Positions 1-5,800 of a DNA stretch of 7,507 nt are shown piece by piece (the stretch's first letter is position 1; each line of letters starts with the position of its first letter). Under the pieces are notes generated by a model. That model saw only the letters and a program-made list of their open reading frames with translations, was not told the origin of the DNA and searched no databases. Location: NCBI GenBank assembly GCA_945787435.1, contig CALZHX010000046.1:1-7507 (forward strand), written 5' to 3'. Both the position numbers and the translations under genes were made by a program. The stretch is from an uncultured Woeseiaceae bacterium. Its GTDB lineage: Bacteria > Pseudomonadota > Gammaproteobacteria > Steroidobacterales > Woeseiaceae.

Positions 1-1176
1 GTTCTCGAGAACGCGGTCGGCATCATCGGCGATACGAATCTCCACATCGCGAATGGCGCGACCTACCTTGACGAAACTGACGGCATCCGCGTCATCCAGT
101 TCCGCCGGCACGTAAGGCTCGCCAATGCGCAGCGAATGCCTGTGAACGATTATTCGCGAGTACTCCACACCGATCTCGGGCATTGACACACCCACCGTCG
201 CCTCGGCCATACCATAGACCGGGAACATCGCGGTCCTTTTCAGGCCGCAAGGCGCCAGTGCATCGAGAAACTCCTCGCACAGCGAATACGAGATCGGTTC
301 GGCGCCATTCAGGACCAGTTTGACGCAGGACAGGTCAGTGTCCGGCAGGCCTTTGCGTTCAAACAGCTTGAGAAAGTGCTTGTAGCCGAAGTTTGGTGAG
401 CAAAGCTGCGTCGCGCGCAGCTCATGGGCCTTGATCATCCACAGGAGCGGCCTGCGCACGAAGGCGTTGGTGTCCATAACCGCGTGATTCATGCCGGCCG
501 CCAGCGTACTCAAGTGATAGCCAATCAGGCCCATATCGTGCGTCAGGGGCATCCAGCTCAGGCTGACGTCGTCGTCTTCCCAGCCGGTGCCTTCCACGAT
601 GGCGCGAATGTTCACACACAGGTTGCGATGCGTAAGGCAAACGCCCTTCGGATCACTCGTCGATCCCGAGGAATACTGGATAAACGCGGTATCGTCTGGC
701 GTTGCCACGAATACCTCGCCGTTGTTCCCGGGAACAATATCGCTCATTAATGCAGATCGCGACTCGAGAATCGCGGTGACATCGTCCAGCCCGTTTTCCT
801 TTGAGAAATCCAGCAAACGCTCGAGCAAGTCGGACTCTGTAAACAACGTGGCGCGATCGAGTTGGCGCAGAATGCGGAACAGCTTGTGCCGATGCTCGTC
901 GCTAATGCCGACCGCAACCGGTACAGGCACGATTCCGCCAAGAATCGCAGCCCAGAATGCAATGACAAAGCTCTCGTTGGACTTGCTGAAGATGACGAGT
1001 TCGTCGCCCTTCTCCATTCCGCGCGCCTGCAGGGATCCCAATAGCGCCAGGGCACGATCCCACAACTCGGCAAAGGTGACGATACTCTCGTCGTCTTCCC
1101 CGTCAACGAAGCGAATATGGCGGTCACGGCTCTTCAGGTCGAAGAGCAGGTCAATCAGAGTGTCGTAAAGTTGCAT
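1..1176 (-). CDS. Fatty-acyl-AMP ligase-like adenylating enzyme (AMP-binding superfamily), 3' end beyond window
   Basis: This is the N-terminal 392 residues of an adenylate-forming enzyme, read leftward from the ATG at 1176; the C-terminal part lies beyond base 1. By family, such enzymes activate a fatty acid with ATP to an acyl-adenylate. Visible motifs are the phosphate-binding loop SSGSTSDPKG (residues 169-178), the PLTHDMGLIG block (210-219), NGAEPI (290-295) and the adenine-site motif YGMAEAT (321-327). The last motif is followed by a segment (about 343-372) matching the insertion typical of fatty-acyl-AMP ligases (FAALs): hydrophobic, then R, L, G, VPAEL, and VKVGR. FAALs usually hand the acyl group to an acyl carrier protein rather than to CoA, but the partner is not in view. 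The start is the first ATG after an in-frame TAA; no clear Shine-Dalgarno sequence precedes it. A divergent acyltransferase across 91 bases suggests a lipid-modifying role. AMP-binding membership is near certain; the FAAL subfamily is likely. Confidence 0.9.
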   Translation of the reverse strand, partial: MQLYDTLIDLLFDLKSRDRHIRFVDGEDDESIVTFAELWDRALALLGSLQARGMEKGDELVIFSKSNESFVIAFWAAILGGIVPVPVAVGISDEHRHKLFRILRQLDRATLFTESDLLERLLDFSKENGLDDVTAILESRSALMSDIVPGNNGEVFVATPDDTAFIQYSSGSTSDPKGVCLTHRNLCVNIRAIVEGTGWEDDDVSLSWMPLTHDMGLIGYHLSTLAAGMNHAVMDTNAFVRRPLLWMIKAHELRATQLCSPNFGYKHFLKLFERKGLPDTDLSCVKLVLNGAEPISYSLCEEFLDALAPCGLKRTAMFPVYGMAEATVGVSMPEIGVEYSRIIVHRHSLRIGEPYVPAELDDADAVSFVKVGRAIRDVEIRIADDADRVLEN

Positions 1177-1267
1177 AGCGAGTTGGCTGGAAAAGCAGGC
1201 GCAATATTACATTGACCGGCGCCGAACCGATACTGCAAACTCGGCGCAGCAACGTCAGCCAAACACC
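1177..1267. promoter_or_regulatory. Divergent intergenic region with a 7-bp inverted repeat
   Basis: This 91-base gap must hold the promoters of both the FAAL-like gene and the DUF374 gene. It contains a perfect inverted repeat, GCGCCGA (1219-1225) and TCGGCGC (1241-1247), with a 15-base spacer, so the arms are two helical turns apart centre to centre. A TTGACC hexamer (1212-1217) on the plus strand and a TAATAT on the minus strand (1204-1209) resemble a -35 and a -10 element, but neither has a well-placed partner. The repeat could be a dimer-binding operator, although GC-rich repeats of this size also arise by chance. Confidence 0.3.
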
Positions 1268-2014
1268 ATGAGCAATAAACAAGCAAAAGATTATCAATCG
1301 GTCGAGTCGCGTCGCAATCCGCGTTCGGATCGGCGCATGACCAGGCTGCGTCGTTTCGCCTACGCGATCGGTATGCCAGTCCTTCGGGGCCTCACCAGAC
1401 TGGTATCGAGCACGTATCGCGTTCAGGTCATTTTTGGCCAGGAGCATATCGAACCGTTCTTCGACGGCAAGACAGTATGCGCGCCGGCCTACTGGCACCA
1501 GCACCACGTGTTGTGCTCGGGGCTGGTCCGCGACTGGATAAAACGCGGCTTCAAGGCCTGTTTCCTGATCTCCGGTTCGGTGGATGGCGAAGTGCCAGAG
1601 CGCATTGCGCGAGCCTATGGCGCTGAAGTCATTCGCGGCTCCGCCAACCAGAGTGGTGCCCTGGCCCTGCGCGACCAGCATCAGATGATGAAGAAGGGGT
1701 ATTCGATCGTCACGACGCCTGACGGCCCACAGGGCCCGCAACACGAGCTGAAGACCGGCGTAATGGTCATGGCGCGAGTCGGCGGTGTGCCCATCGTGCC
1801 CGTATCCTGCGCGGCCGACCGTGCGTGGTATCTGGATCGCTGGGACCGCTTCATGATCCCGAAGCCTTTTAGTCGCGTCGTGATTGGCATTGGCGAACCC
1901 TATGAGATCCCGCGTGAAACACGGCTGGATGACATTGAGCCGCACAGGCTGAACGTTCAGCAACGAGTCATGTCTCTCATGAAAGAATGCGAGGACAGGC
2001 TTAAGGCCGACTGA
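1268..2014 (+). CDS. DUF374 lysophospholipid acyltransferase family protein
   Basis: This 248-residue protein matches the DUF374 branch of the glycerolipid acyltransferase superfamily, which by family knowledge transfers acyl groups to lipid acceptors at the inner membrane; the substrate is unknown. Seen here are a WHQHH block (76-80) in the place of the family's histidine motif, ISGSVDGE (101-108), RGSANQSG (123-130), the hallmark TPDGPQGP (150-157) and a PIVPVS strand (175-180). Length is normal. The first 23 residues are strongly charged, and no good Shine-Dalgarno sequence precedes the ATG at 1268, so a start at the ATG at 1337 (Met24) is possible. The downstream DUF3108 gene begins 10 bases after the stop and is probably co-transcribed. 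The divergent FAAL-like gene suggests a shared role in envelope lipid acylation. The family call is firm; the link to the ligase is inference. Confidence 0.88.
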   Translation: MSNKQAKDYQSVESRRNPRSDRRMTRLRRFAYAIGMPVLRGLTRLVSSTYRVQVIFGQEHIEPFFDGKTVCAPAYWHQHHVLCSGLVRDWIKRGFKACFLISGSVDGEVPERIARAYGAEVIRGSANQSGALALRDQHQMMKKGYSIVTTPDGPQGPQHELKTGVMVMARVGGVPIVPVSCAADRAWYLDRWDRFMIPKPFSRVVIGIGEPYEIPRETRLDDIEPHRLNVQQRVMSLMKECEDRLKAD

Positions 2015-2017
2015 GGG
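2013..2017 (+). promoter_or_regulatory. Shine-Dalgarno site deciding a TTG start
   Basis: GAGGG sits 7 bases before the TTG at 2025 and overlaps the TGA stop of the acyltransferase gene (2012-2014). Because an in-frame TGA lies at 2019-2021, no ATG start is available for the next gene. This site therefore supports TTG at 2025 and suggests translational coupling. Confidence 0.6.
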
Positions 2018-2024
2018 CTGATTT

Positions 2025-2738
2025 TTGATCCGATATTTGAAAATACTGCCGTTGCGGGCACTGTGCGCGGCGCCCCTGCAGGCGGAGTCGTTGCTGACGC
2101 CTCACAAAGCCACCTACAAGGTCAAGATCAGTGTTCTCGGTGGTCAATTGGACACAGAACTCCGGCAAACAACGACCGGATACTCTGCGACCCATGTCAT
2201 TGAGCCAACGGGCATGTCGCGCATGTTCGCGCGGGGCAGCATCGCCGAGACCTCTCATTTCGATTCGGTATCCGATGGGGTTCGTCCGCGCGAGTATGTG
2301 TCCAACGACACGCTGTCCAGGGAGAAAGAGCACGCGACGATCCAGTTCGACTGGGATGCCGGAGAGGCGCGCGGTACGGTCAATGGCAGCGATGTCGTTT
2401 CCGTCATCGAAGGTCTCGCGCACGACAGGGTTTCGATCCAGTACGAGGTCATGCACGACCTCATCAGCGGCAACGCCGAAGCCAGGTACACCATGTTCGA
2501 GATCGATCGCCTGCGGCCGGTCAATGTTCAGATTATCGGCGAGAAGGCCGTGAAAACCCCTGCTGGAGACTTCCAGGTTATCGGGGTGCGTCACCAGGCG
2601 GAGGGTTCAAAGCGTGTTACGACGCTCTGGTGCGCTGAGCAACTGGGCTACCTGCCCGTTGTTATCGAGCAGCATCGTTTAGGCAAACTGAAAGTCAGGG
2701 CAACGTTGCAGCATTACACACCGACATCCAGGCAGTGA
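2025..2738 (+). CDS. DUF3108 domain-containing exported protein
   Basis: This 237-residue protein begins with a probable signal peptide (residues 1-20, cleavage after LQA) and continues as a DUF3108 domain to near its C-terminus. The family is a beta-rich periplasmic or envelope domain of unknown biochemical role, common in Gammaproteobacteria. The family's C-terminal pattern is visible as LWCAEQLGYLPVVIEQ (201-216), and TPAGDFQVIGVR (178-189) is also typical. The start is TTG at 2025: an in-frame stop lies just upstream and a GAGGG ribosome-binding site is well spaced. Oddly, the hydrophobic core of the signal peptide is short and interrupted by an arginine (Arg11), which may weaken export or point to a later TTG or CTG start. 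It follows the DUF374 gene by 10 bases and probably shares its transcript. The stop lies 3 bases from the stop of the convergent HAAS gene, leaving no room for a terminator outside coding sequence. Confidence 0.82.
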   Translation: MIRYLKILPLRALCAAPLQAESLLTPHKATYKVKISVLGGQLDTELRQTTTGYSATHVIEPTGMSRMFARGSIAETSHFDSVSDGVRPREYVSNDTLSREKEHATIQFDWDAGEARGTVNGSDVVSVIEGLAHDRVSIQYEVMHDLISGNAEARYTMFEIDRLRPVNVQIIGEKAVKTPAGDFQVIGVRHQAEGSKRVTTLWCAEQLGYLPVVIEQHRLGKLKVRATLQHYTPTSRQ

Positions 2739-2741
2739 CTG

Positions 2742-3167
2742 TCAGGTTAGCGTTATTGCCATTTGCAGCATCAGGAACATGGCGGCCGTGACTACCCCGC
2801 TCAGGAGCAGGCACACCGCCCATCTGGCGATATGATTTGCGTGCGCGGCGCCGATGAACACCGGGGCCGCTGGCAAAAGCACTACACAGGTAAGCGGATA
2901 AACAACGGCTGCCAGCCGAGGAAAGCGAAAAGCCCAGCTGCGCAGCTCTGGCTGTGCACGAACGGCCTGCGCAATGTCTTCAACCTCACCAAGCCTCGCC
3001 ATTGCACCGGAGCGTGCCGACCTGTTATCCAGACCTTCCGACAATCCCTGCTCGACGAGATCTTCATAATGATCGCTGAGCTCGTCGACGGTGCGACGCA
3101 CGTGTCGTGGCGCAACGCCGGAACGCAGCAACTCACTTTGAAAACGCGAAAGATCAAGCTCAAGCAT
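2742..3167 (-). CDS. HAAS-type (DUF1700-like) small membrane protein, partner of PadR regulator
   Basis: This 141-residue protein has a cytoplasmic helical N-terminal domain (about 1-70) with the pattern of HAAS/DUF1700-like domains: an amphipathic opening helix, a TVDELSDHYEDL helix (27-38) and a glycine-bounded MARLGEVEDIAQAV segment (56-69). Two hydrophobic helices follow, at about 84-107 and 113-137. Genes of this kind are characteristically paired with PadR-family repressors, as here, and are thought to act as membrane-bound modulators or sensors; the exact role is not established. The ATG at 3167 has a GGAGG ribosome-binding site (3177-3181) and overlaps the end of the PadR gene by 8 bases, so the two are co-translated. 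The protein ends right after the second helix and is shorter than multi-helix relatives, so it may be a minimal form or a C-terminally shortened one. Confidence 0.7.
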   Translation of the reverse strand: MLELDLSRFQSELLRSGVAPRHVRRTVDELSDHYEDLVEQGLSEGLDNRSARSGAMARLGEVEDIAQAVRAQPELRSWAFRFPRLAAVVYPLTCVVLLPAAPVFIGAAHANHIARWAVCLLLSGVVTAAMFLMLQMAITLT

Positions 3168-3498
3168 GGCTCGGAACCTCCAGAGCGTTGGCTATGCCTC
3201 CCTGGATTCGGCGCCAGTCATCCTGCAGTTTTCCCAGCCTTTGCCGCCCTTTTCCAGTCAATGAGTAATACACCCGGGTGCGTCCGGAAACAGCCTTGCG
3301 CTTCGATTTGAGAGAACCATTGCGTTCCAGTGAGTGCAGCACGGGATAGATGACGCCCTCGCCTAACGAGATCGCCTCGCCCGTAGCCGCTCGAATGGAG
3401 CGCACCAGTTCATAGCCATACATGTCGCTTTGGTCGAGCAGGCGGAGCAACAGGAGCTCTGGTACGCCGCTCATGAAGGGAGGATTGCTTTGCGCCAT
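3160..3498 (-). CDS. PadR family transcriptional regulator
   Basis: This is a 112-residue winged-helix repressor of the short PadR type. The family pattern is clear: LLLLRLLDQSDMYGYELVRSI (15-35) as the first helices with the signature GYEL, then LGEGVIYPVLHSLERNG (45-61) as recognition helix and following helix, and RVYYSLTGKGRQRL (75-88) as the wing and final conserved block. PadR proteins bind as dimers to inverted repeats near their own promoter and are released by ligands or partner proteins. The ATG at 3498 has an AGAAGG ribosome-binding site (3507-3512). The gene is driven by a strong-looking promoter at 3529-3557, which contains a 9-bp inverted repeat, so autorepression is likely. It is followed by a HAAS-type membrane protein gene overlapping by 8 bases, and it is divergent from a TonB-family gene whose upstream region carries the same half-sites. 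Confidence 0.92.
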   Translation of the reverse strand: MAQSNPPFMSGVPELLLLRLLDQSDMYGYELVRSIRAATGEAISLGEGVIYPVLHSLERNGSLKSKRKAVSGRTRVYYSLTGKGRQRLGKLQDDWRRIQGGIANALEVPSHA

Positions 3499-3528
3499 GG
3501 GTGTGCCCTTCTGCTGGTTAGCTTTCCG

Positions 3529-3557
3529 ACCATACCTCGAACAACGAGGTATGTCAA
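3529..3557 (-). promoter_or_regulatory. Sigma-70-type promoter of the PadR-HAAS operon
   Basis: On the minus strand, a perfect TTGACA (3552-3557) and TATGGT (3529-3534) are separated by exactly 17 bases (3535-3551). Transcription would begin near 3521-3522, about 24 bases before the PadR start codon. The 9-bp inverted repeat at 3531-3553 occupies the whole spacer and touches both hexamers, so a protein bound there would block RNA polymerase. Confidence 0.7.
3531..3553. promoter_or_regulatory. Probable PadR operator 1 (inverted repeat in the padR promoter)
   Basis: CATACCTCG (3531-3539) and CGAGGTATG (3545-3553) form a perfect 9-bp inverted repeat around a 5-base centre. Its core can be written ATACCT-N9-AGGTAT (3532-3552). 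The same ATACCT-N9-AGGTAT layout recurs at 3589-3609. Its location between the -35 and -10 of the PadR gene fits autorepression. Binding by this particular PadR protein is inferred from position and repetition. Confidence 0.65.
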
Positions 3558-3565
3558 AGGTTACT

Positions 3566-3593
3566 TTGTGGTTCTAGGTATGTACACTATACC
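3566..3593 (+). promoter_or_regulatory. Candidate promoter of the TonB-family gene
   Basis: A weak -35-like TTGTGG (3566-3571) and a -10-like TATACC (3588-3593) are separated by 16 bases on the plus strand. An alternative -10 is TACACT (3583-3588). Both lie within the operator 2 repeats. The hexamers match the consensus only moderately, so the exact promoter is uncertain. The ribosome-binding site TAAGGA (3632-3637) lies 7 bases before the ATG at 3645. Confidence 0.35.
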
Positions 3594-3609
3594 TAGCAGT
3601 TCAAGGTAT
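3574..3609. promoter_or_regulatory. Probable PadR operator 2 (overlapping inverted repeats before the TonB gene)
   Basis: CTAGGTAT (3574-3581) and ATACCTAG (3589-3596) form a perfect 8-bp inverted repeat around 7 bases. The ATACCT at 3589-3594 also pairs with AGGTAT at 3604-3609 across 9 bases, reproducing operator 1's ATACCT-N9-AGGTAT geometry. Three half-sites in 34 bases overlap the likely -10 region of the TonB gene. This suggests that the divergent PadR protein also controls the TonB gene, possibly with two dimers. Confidence 0.6.
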
Positions 3610-3644
3610 TCGACCGGCGCGGGAACCAGCATAAGGACGCAACC

Positions 3645-4241
3645 ATGATTGCCAACTTCGCCACCGCAATTACATCCAGCACCGCAGTCACCCTGGCCCT
3701 GCTGTATCTCATGAATCTACTTATTGGCATACAACCCAACGCAATCGTCGAGCCAAAGGAATGGGACATTGTCCCATGGGTACGCGTGCCACCACCCGAA
3801 GACCCACCAAAAACAACGGACGACCTGCCAAAAAAGGACTTCATCGAACCACCCCTGCCACCAACGTCGCAGGCTCCTGGCGACCCCGAAACAGGACCAA
3901 GCTATTCAGTCCCGCCCGCACCCCCTCCGCCGGTCAAGGAGTACACCGGGTCGGGAATACAAATGCAGGATGGGCCACCGATCGCCCTTGTTCGCGTCTC
4001 ACCGACCTACCCTGCCCGGGCGCAGCAGGCCGGCCTCGAAGGATGGGTACTCGTTCAGTTTGACGTACTTGCCACAGGCACCGTGGCAAATATTCGGGTT
4101 GTTGAGTCAAGCGCCGCCGTGTTCGAAAACTCTGCACGCAGGGCCGCTGCGAGATTCCGTTTCAAACCGCGCGTCATTGATGGCGTTGCACAGGAAACCA
4201 GGGGAATTCAGAACCTGTTCCGGTTCCACATGGATAACTGA
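3645..4241 (+). CDS. TonB-family energy transducer (orphan)
   Basis: This 198-residue protein has the full TonB layout: a short cytoplasmic start, one N-terminal membrane anchor (about 9-29), a proline-rich periplasmic spacer (about 49-97, with runs such as PPPEDPP and PAPPPPV) and a C-terminal TonB domain (about 118-196) with SPTYPARAQQAGLEGWVLVQFD (119-140). By family, TonB couples the inner-membrane proton gradient, through ExbB and ExbD, to outer-membrane receptors for siderophores, cobalamin or other large nutrients. No exbB, exbD or receptor gene is adjacent, so it must borrow a motor encoded elsewhere or serve another purpose. The ATG has a good ribosome-binding site (TAAGGA). Proline codons in the spacer lean to CCA and CCC, and the spacer carries a charged DDLPKKDF segment. 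The upstream AGGTAT/ATACCT half-sites shared with the divergent PadR gene suggest PadR control. Family assignment is firm; the transported substrate is unknown. Confidence 0.9.
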   Translation: MIANFATAITSSTAVTLALLYLMNLLIGIQPNAIVEPKEWDIVPWVRVPPPEDPPKTTDDLPKKDFIEPPLPPTSQAPGDPETGPSYSVPPAPPPPVKEYTGSGIQMQDGPPIALVRVSPTYPARAQQAGLEGWVLVQFDVLATGTVANIRVVESSAAVFENSARRAAARFRFKPRVIDGVAQETRGIQNLFRFHMDN

Positions 4242-4288
4242 ATTATTTTCCCGGGCGGCGGTCGTTGGAACGCCTTTCCTTCCCGCCG

Positions 4289-4304
4289 GGCCGCCTGATC
4301 GGCC
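4289..4304. other. Small GC-rich hairpin in the convergent gap after the TonB gene
   Basis: GGCCG (4289-4293) and CGGCC (4300-4304) can pair around a 6-base loop within the 88-base gap between the convergent TonB-family and lipoprotein genes. No T-run follows on either strand, so it is not a convincing intrinsic terminator. Nothing else recognisable is in the gap. Confidence 0.2.
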
Positions 4305-4329
4305 GTCGCCCGTCTTTACTGCCACGCAG

Positions 4330-4908
4330 TCAGACCCGATCGAACACCTGCCGCACATCCAGCTTTGACTCGTCGTCATGAACGATCCGGATGGTGCGAA
4401 TCATTACATCCTTCCCGTCAAGCCGGTAGGTCTCGATCAGCATCGCTCCTTCCTTGCCACGTGTTTCAATTACGTAGGCACCGTTTTCCCATCCGGACAC
4501 GCGTTCGGCGACAACGGGTCCGACATTGGCCATGCGTTGTTCCCCAAAGCGGTACTCTTCGACGACAGCCCTGTCGAAACTAACGAACAGCCCGCGCTCT
4601 ACCTGGGTGATCTTGAGAGATTCACCTGTTTCGAGAAACACATGCACCTGCGTGTCGTCATTCGTCTTGCGTGAGGACTTCTGCCCGCGCGTTTTCGGTA
4701 TCAGACCCTCGTTGGCACCGGCCAATTCGCGTTCAATGTCACTGATCGCCTCGCTCGTCTCATTGCTGTCGTTGCGCAATTGCCATCGCCCGGAAAGATC
4801 CACTCCGGCCGGAACTGTGGCGCTTTTGGCCAGCAGTGGTTCCCTGCCTGCGCACGACGACAACACCAGCGCCACGACGACCAACGCTACAAGTTTTGGC
4901 AGATTCAC
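4330..4908 (-). CDS. Putative outer-membrane lipoprotein of unknown function
   Basis: This 192-residue protein starts with a hydrophobic signal segment (3-16) and a lipobox LSSC (16-19). Cys19 would be the lipidated residue, and the next residue is alanine, not aspartate, which favours outer-membrane delivery. I do not recognise the mature part. It opens with a GVDLSGRWQLRND segment (35-47), like the first strand of small lipocalin-like barrels, and a charged, probably flexible stretch (48-85) comes next. Strand-like segments then run to the end (86-192, including QVHVFLETG and EGAMLIETYRLDGKD). The start is GTG at 4908: it overlaps the pirin stop as GTGA, and a GAAGG ribosome-binding site (4916-4920) lies 7 bases upstream. 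It is the last gene of the ycaQ-pirin-lipoprotein run. The lipoprotein call is good; function is unknown. Confidence 0.8.
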   Translation of the reverse strand: MNLPKLVALVVVALVLSSCAGREPLLAKSATVPAGVDLSGRWQLRNDSNETSEAISDIERELAGANEGLIPKTRGQKSSRKTNDDTQVHVFLETGESLKITQVERGLFVSFDRAVVEEYRFGEQRMANVGPVVAERVSGWENGAYVIETRGKEGAMLIETYRLDGKDVMIRTIRIVHDDESKLDVRQVFDRV

Positions 4909-5789
4909 GTCCTCACCTTCCCGGGCAAGGGAATGAAATCGGATTCTCCCGGTACGTCATCAAATTTCCCCTCTTTCCAGTCGCGCTTCGCTTGCTCGAG
5001 GCGTTCTCGCGAACTGCTCACGAAGTTCCACCACACTATGCGATCGCCTTCGAGCGTGTCACCGCCGCAGATCATGATGTGTGCGCCATCAGGTGCGCTA
5101 ACAGATGCAGACACGCCATTCTTCAGCACGGCCAGCACGCCGTTTGAAACAGCCTGGTCATCCAACTCGATGCTTCCGGAGACGACATAAACGCCGAGCT
5201 CCTCAGCCTCAGGCAGATCGATGCTAGCCCCTGGCTCGAGTTTGACCTCCACATACAGCGTCTCGCTGGCTGCCTGTACAGGAGACGTCTTGCCATACGC
5301 CGTACCAATAACGACCGTGATCGTCGCACCTTCCTGTTGCAAATTCGGAATGCCATCTGCTGGATAGTGTTCAAACCTCGGCTCGATTTCTTCATGCTCA
5401 ACGGGCAGCGCGACCCAGGTTTGTAACCCGTGCAGCTTTTGCCCACTTGCAAGCAACTCTGGCGTTACTTTCTCGGAATGAACGATGCCCTTGCCAGCCG
5501 TCATCCAGTTGATCTCGCCCGGACGAATAGCCTGTACGTAGCCAAGGCTGTCCCGATGCAGTATCTCGCCCTCGAACAGAAACGTGATGGTGGCAAGGCC
5601 GATATGCGGATGCGAGCGCACATTCACACCGGTACCAGGCGAAAACTCAGCGGGCCCCATGTGATCGAAAAAGATAAACGGCCCGACACGCTGCCGCCGC
5701 TTGTCTGGCAACGCACGACGCACCGTGAATTCACCCAGGTCTTTTTCCGCTGGCTCGATCAGCAGCTCAATAATGCCGGCATCTTCCAT
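4905..5789 (-). CDS. Pirin family bicupin protein
   Basis: This is a 294-residue pirin-family protein. Bacterial pirins are cytoplasmic iron-binding bicupins; some act as quercetin dioxygenases and some bind metabolic enzymes, so the role here cannot be fixed. The N-terminal cupin shows FIFFDHMGP (38-46), HPHIGLATITFLFEGEILHRD (60-80) and INWMTAGKGIVHSE (93-106). His60, His62, His104 and Glu106 match the family's four metal ligands. The C-terminal half keeps the second cupin (SGSIELDDQ, 204-212) and the family ending VWWNFVSSSRERLEQAKRDW (252-271). I chose ATG 5789, which has an AGGAG site 5 bases upstream (5795-5799). An in-frame TTG at 5807 would add six residues and overlap ycaQ but lacks such a site. 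It lies between ycaQ (11 bases upstream) and the lipoprotein gene (4-base GTGA overlap), clearly in one operon. Confidence 0.93.
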   Translation of the reverse strand: MEDAGIIELLIEPAEKDLGEFTVRRALPDKRRQRVGPFIFFDHMGPAEFSPGTGVNVRSHPHIGLATITFLFEGEILHRDSLGYVQAIRPGEINWMTAGKGIVHSEKVTPELLASGQKLHGLQTWVALPVEHEEIEPRFEHYPADGIPNLQQEGATITVVIGTAYGKTSPVQAASETLYVEVKLEPGASIDLPEAEELGVYVVSGSIELDDQAVSNGVLAVLKNGVSASVSAPDGAHIMICGGDTLEGDRIVWWNFVSSSRERLEQAKRDWKEGKFDDVPGESDFIPLPGKVRT

Positions 5790-5794
5790 CACTA

Positions 5795-5799
5795 CTCCT
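5795..5799 (-). promoter_or_regulatory. Ribosome-binding site fixing the pirin start
   Basis: AGGAG on the minus strand lies 5 bases before the ATG at 5789 and just inside the gap after the ycaQ stop codon (5801-5803). Its place favours the ATG over the in-frame TTG at 5807. Confidence 0.6.
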
Positions 5800-5800
5800 G

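Noticed and set aside
587..1168. A long plus-strand open frame inside the ligase gene.
   Set aside because: It is antisense to strongly conserved ligase motifs, its translation is serine- and arginine-rich with no domain pattern, and it has no ribosome-binding site.
1151..1963. A 270-codon minus-strand open frame opposite the DUF374 gene.
   Set aside because: The plus strand here carries the conserved TPDGPQGP and other family motifs; the antisense product shows no recognisable domain and is a codon-bias shadow.
4242..4329. A possible bidirectional terminator between the convergent TonB-family and lipoprotein genes.
   Set aside because: The only clear stem is 5 bp, with no T-run on either strand; it is recorded as a weak hairpin, not a terminator.
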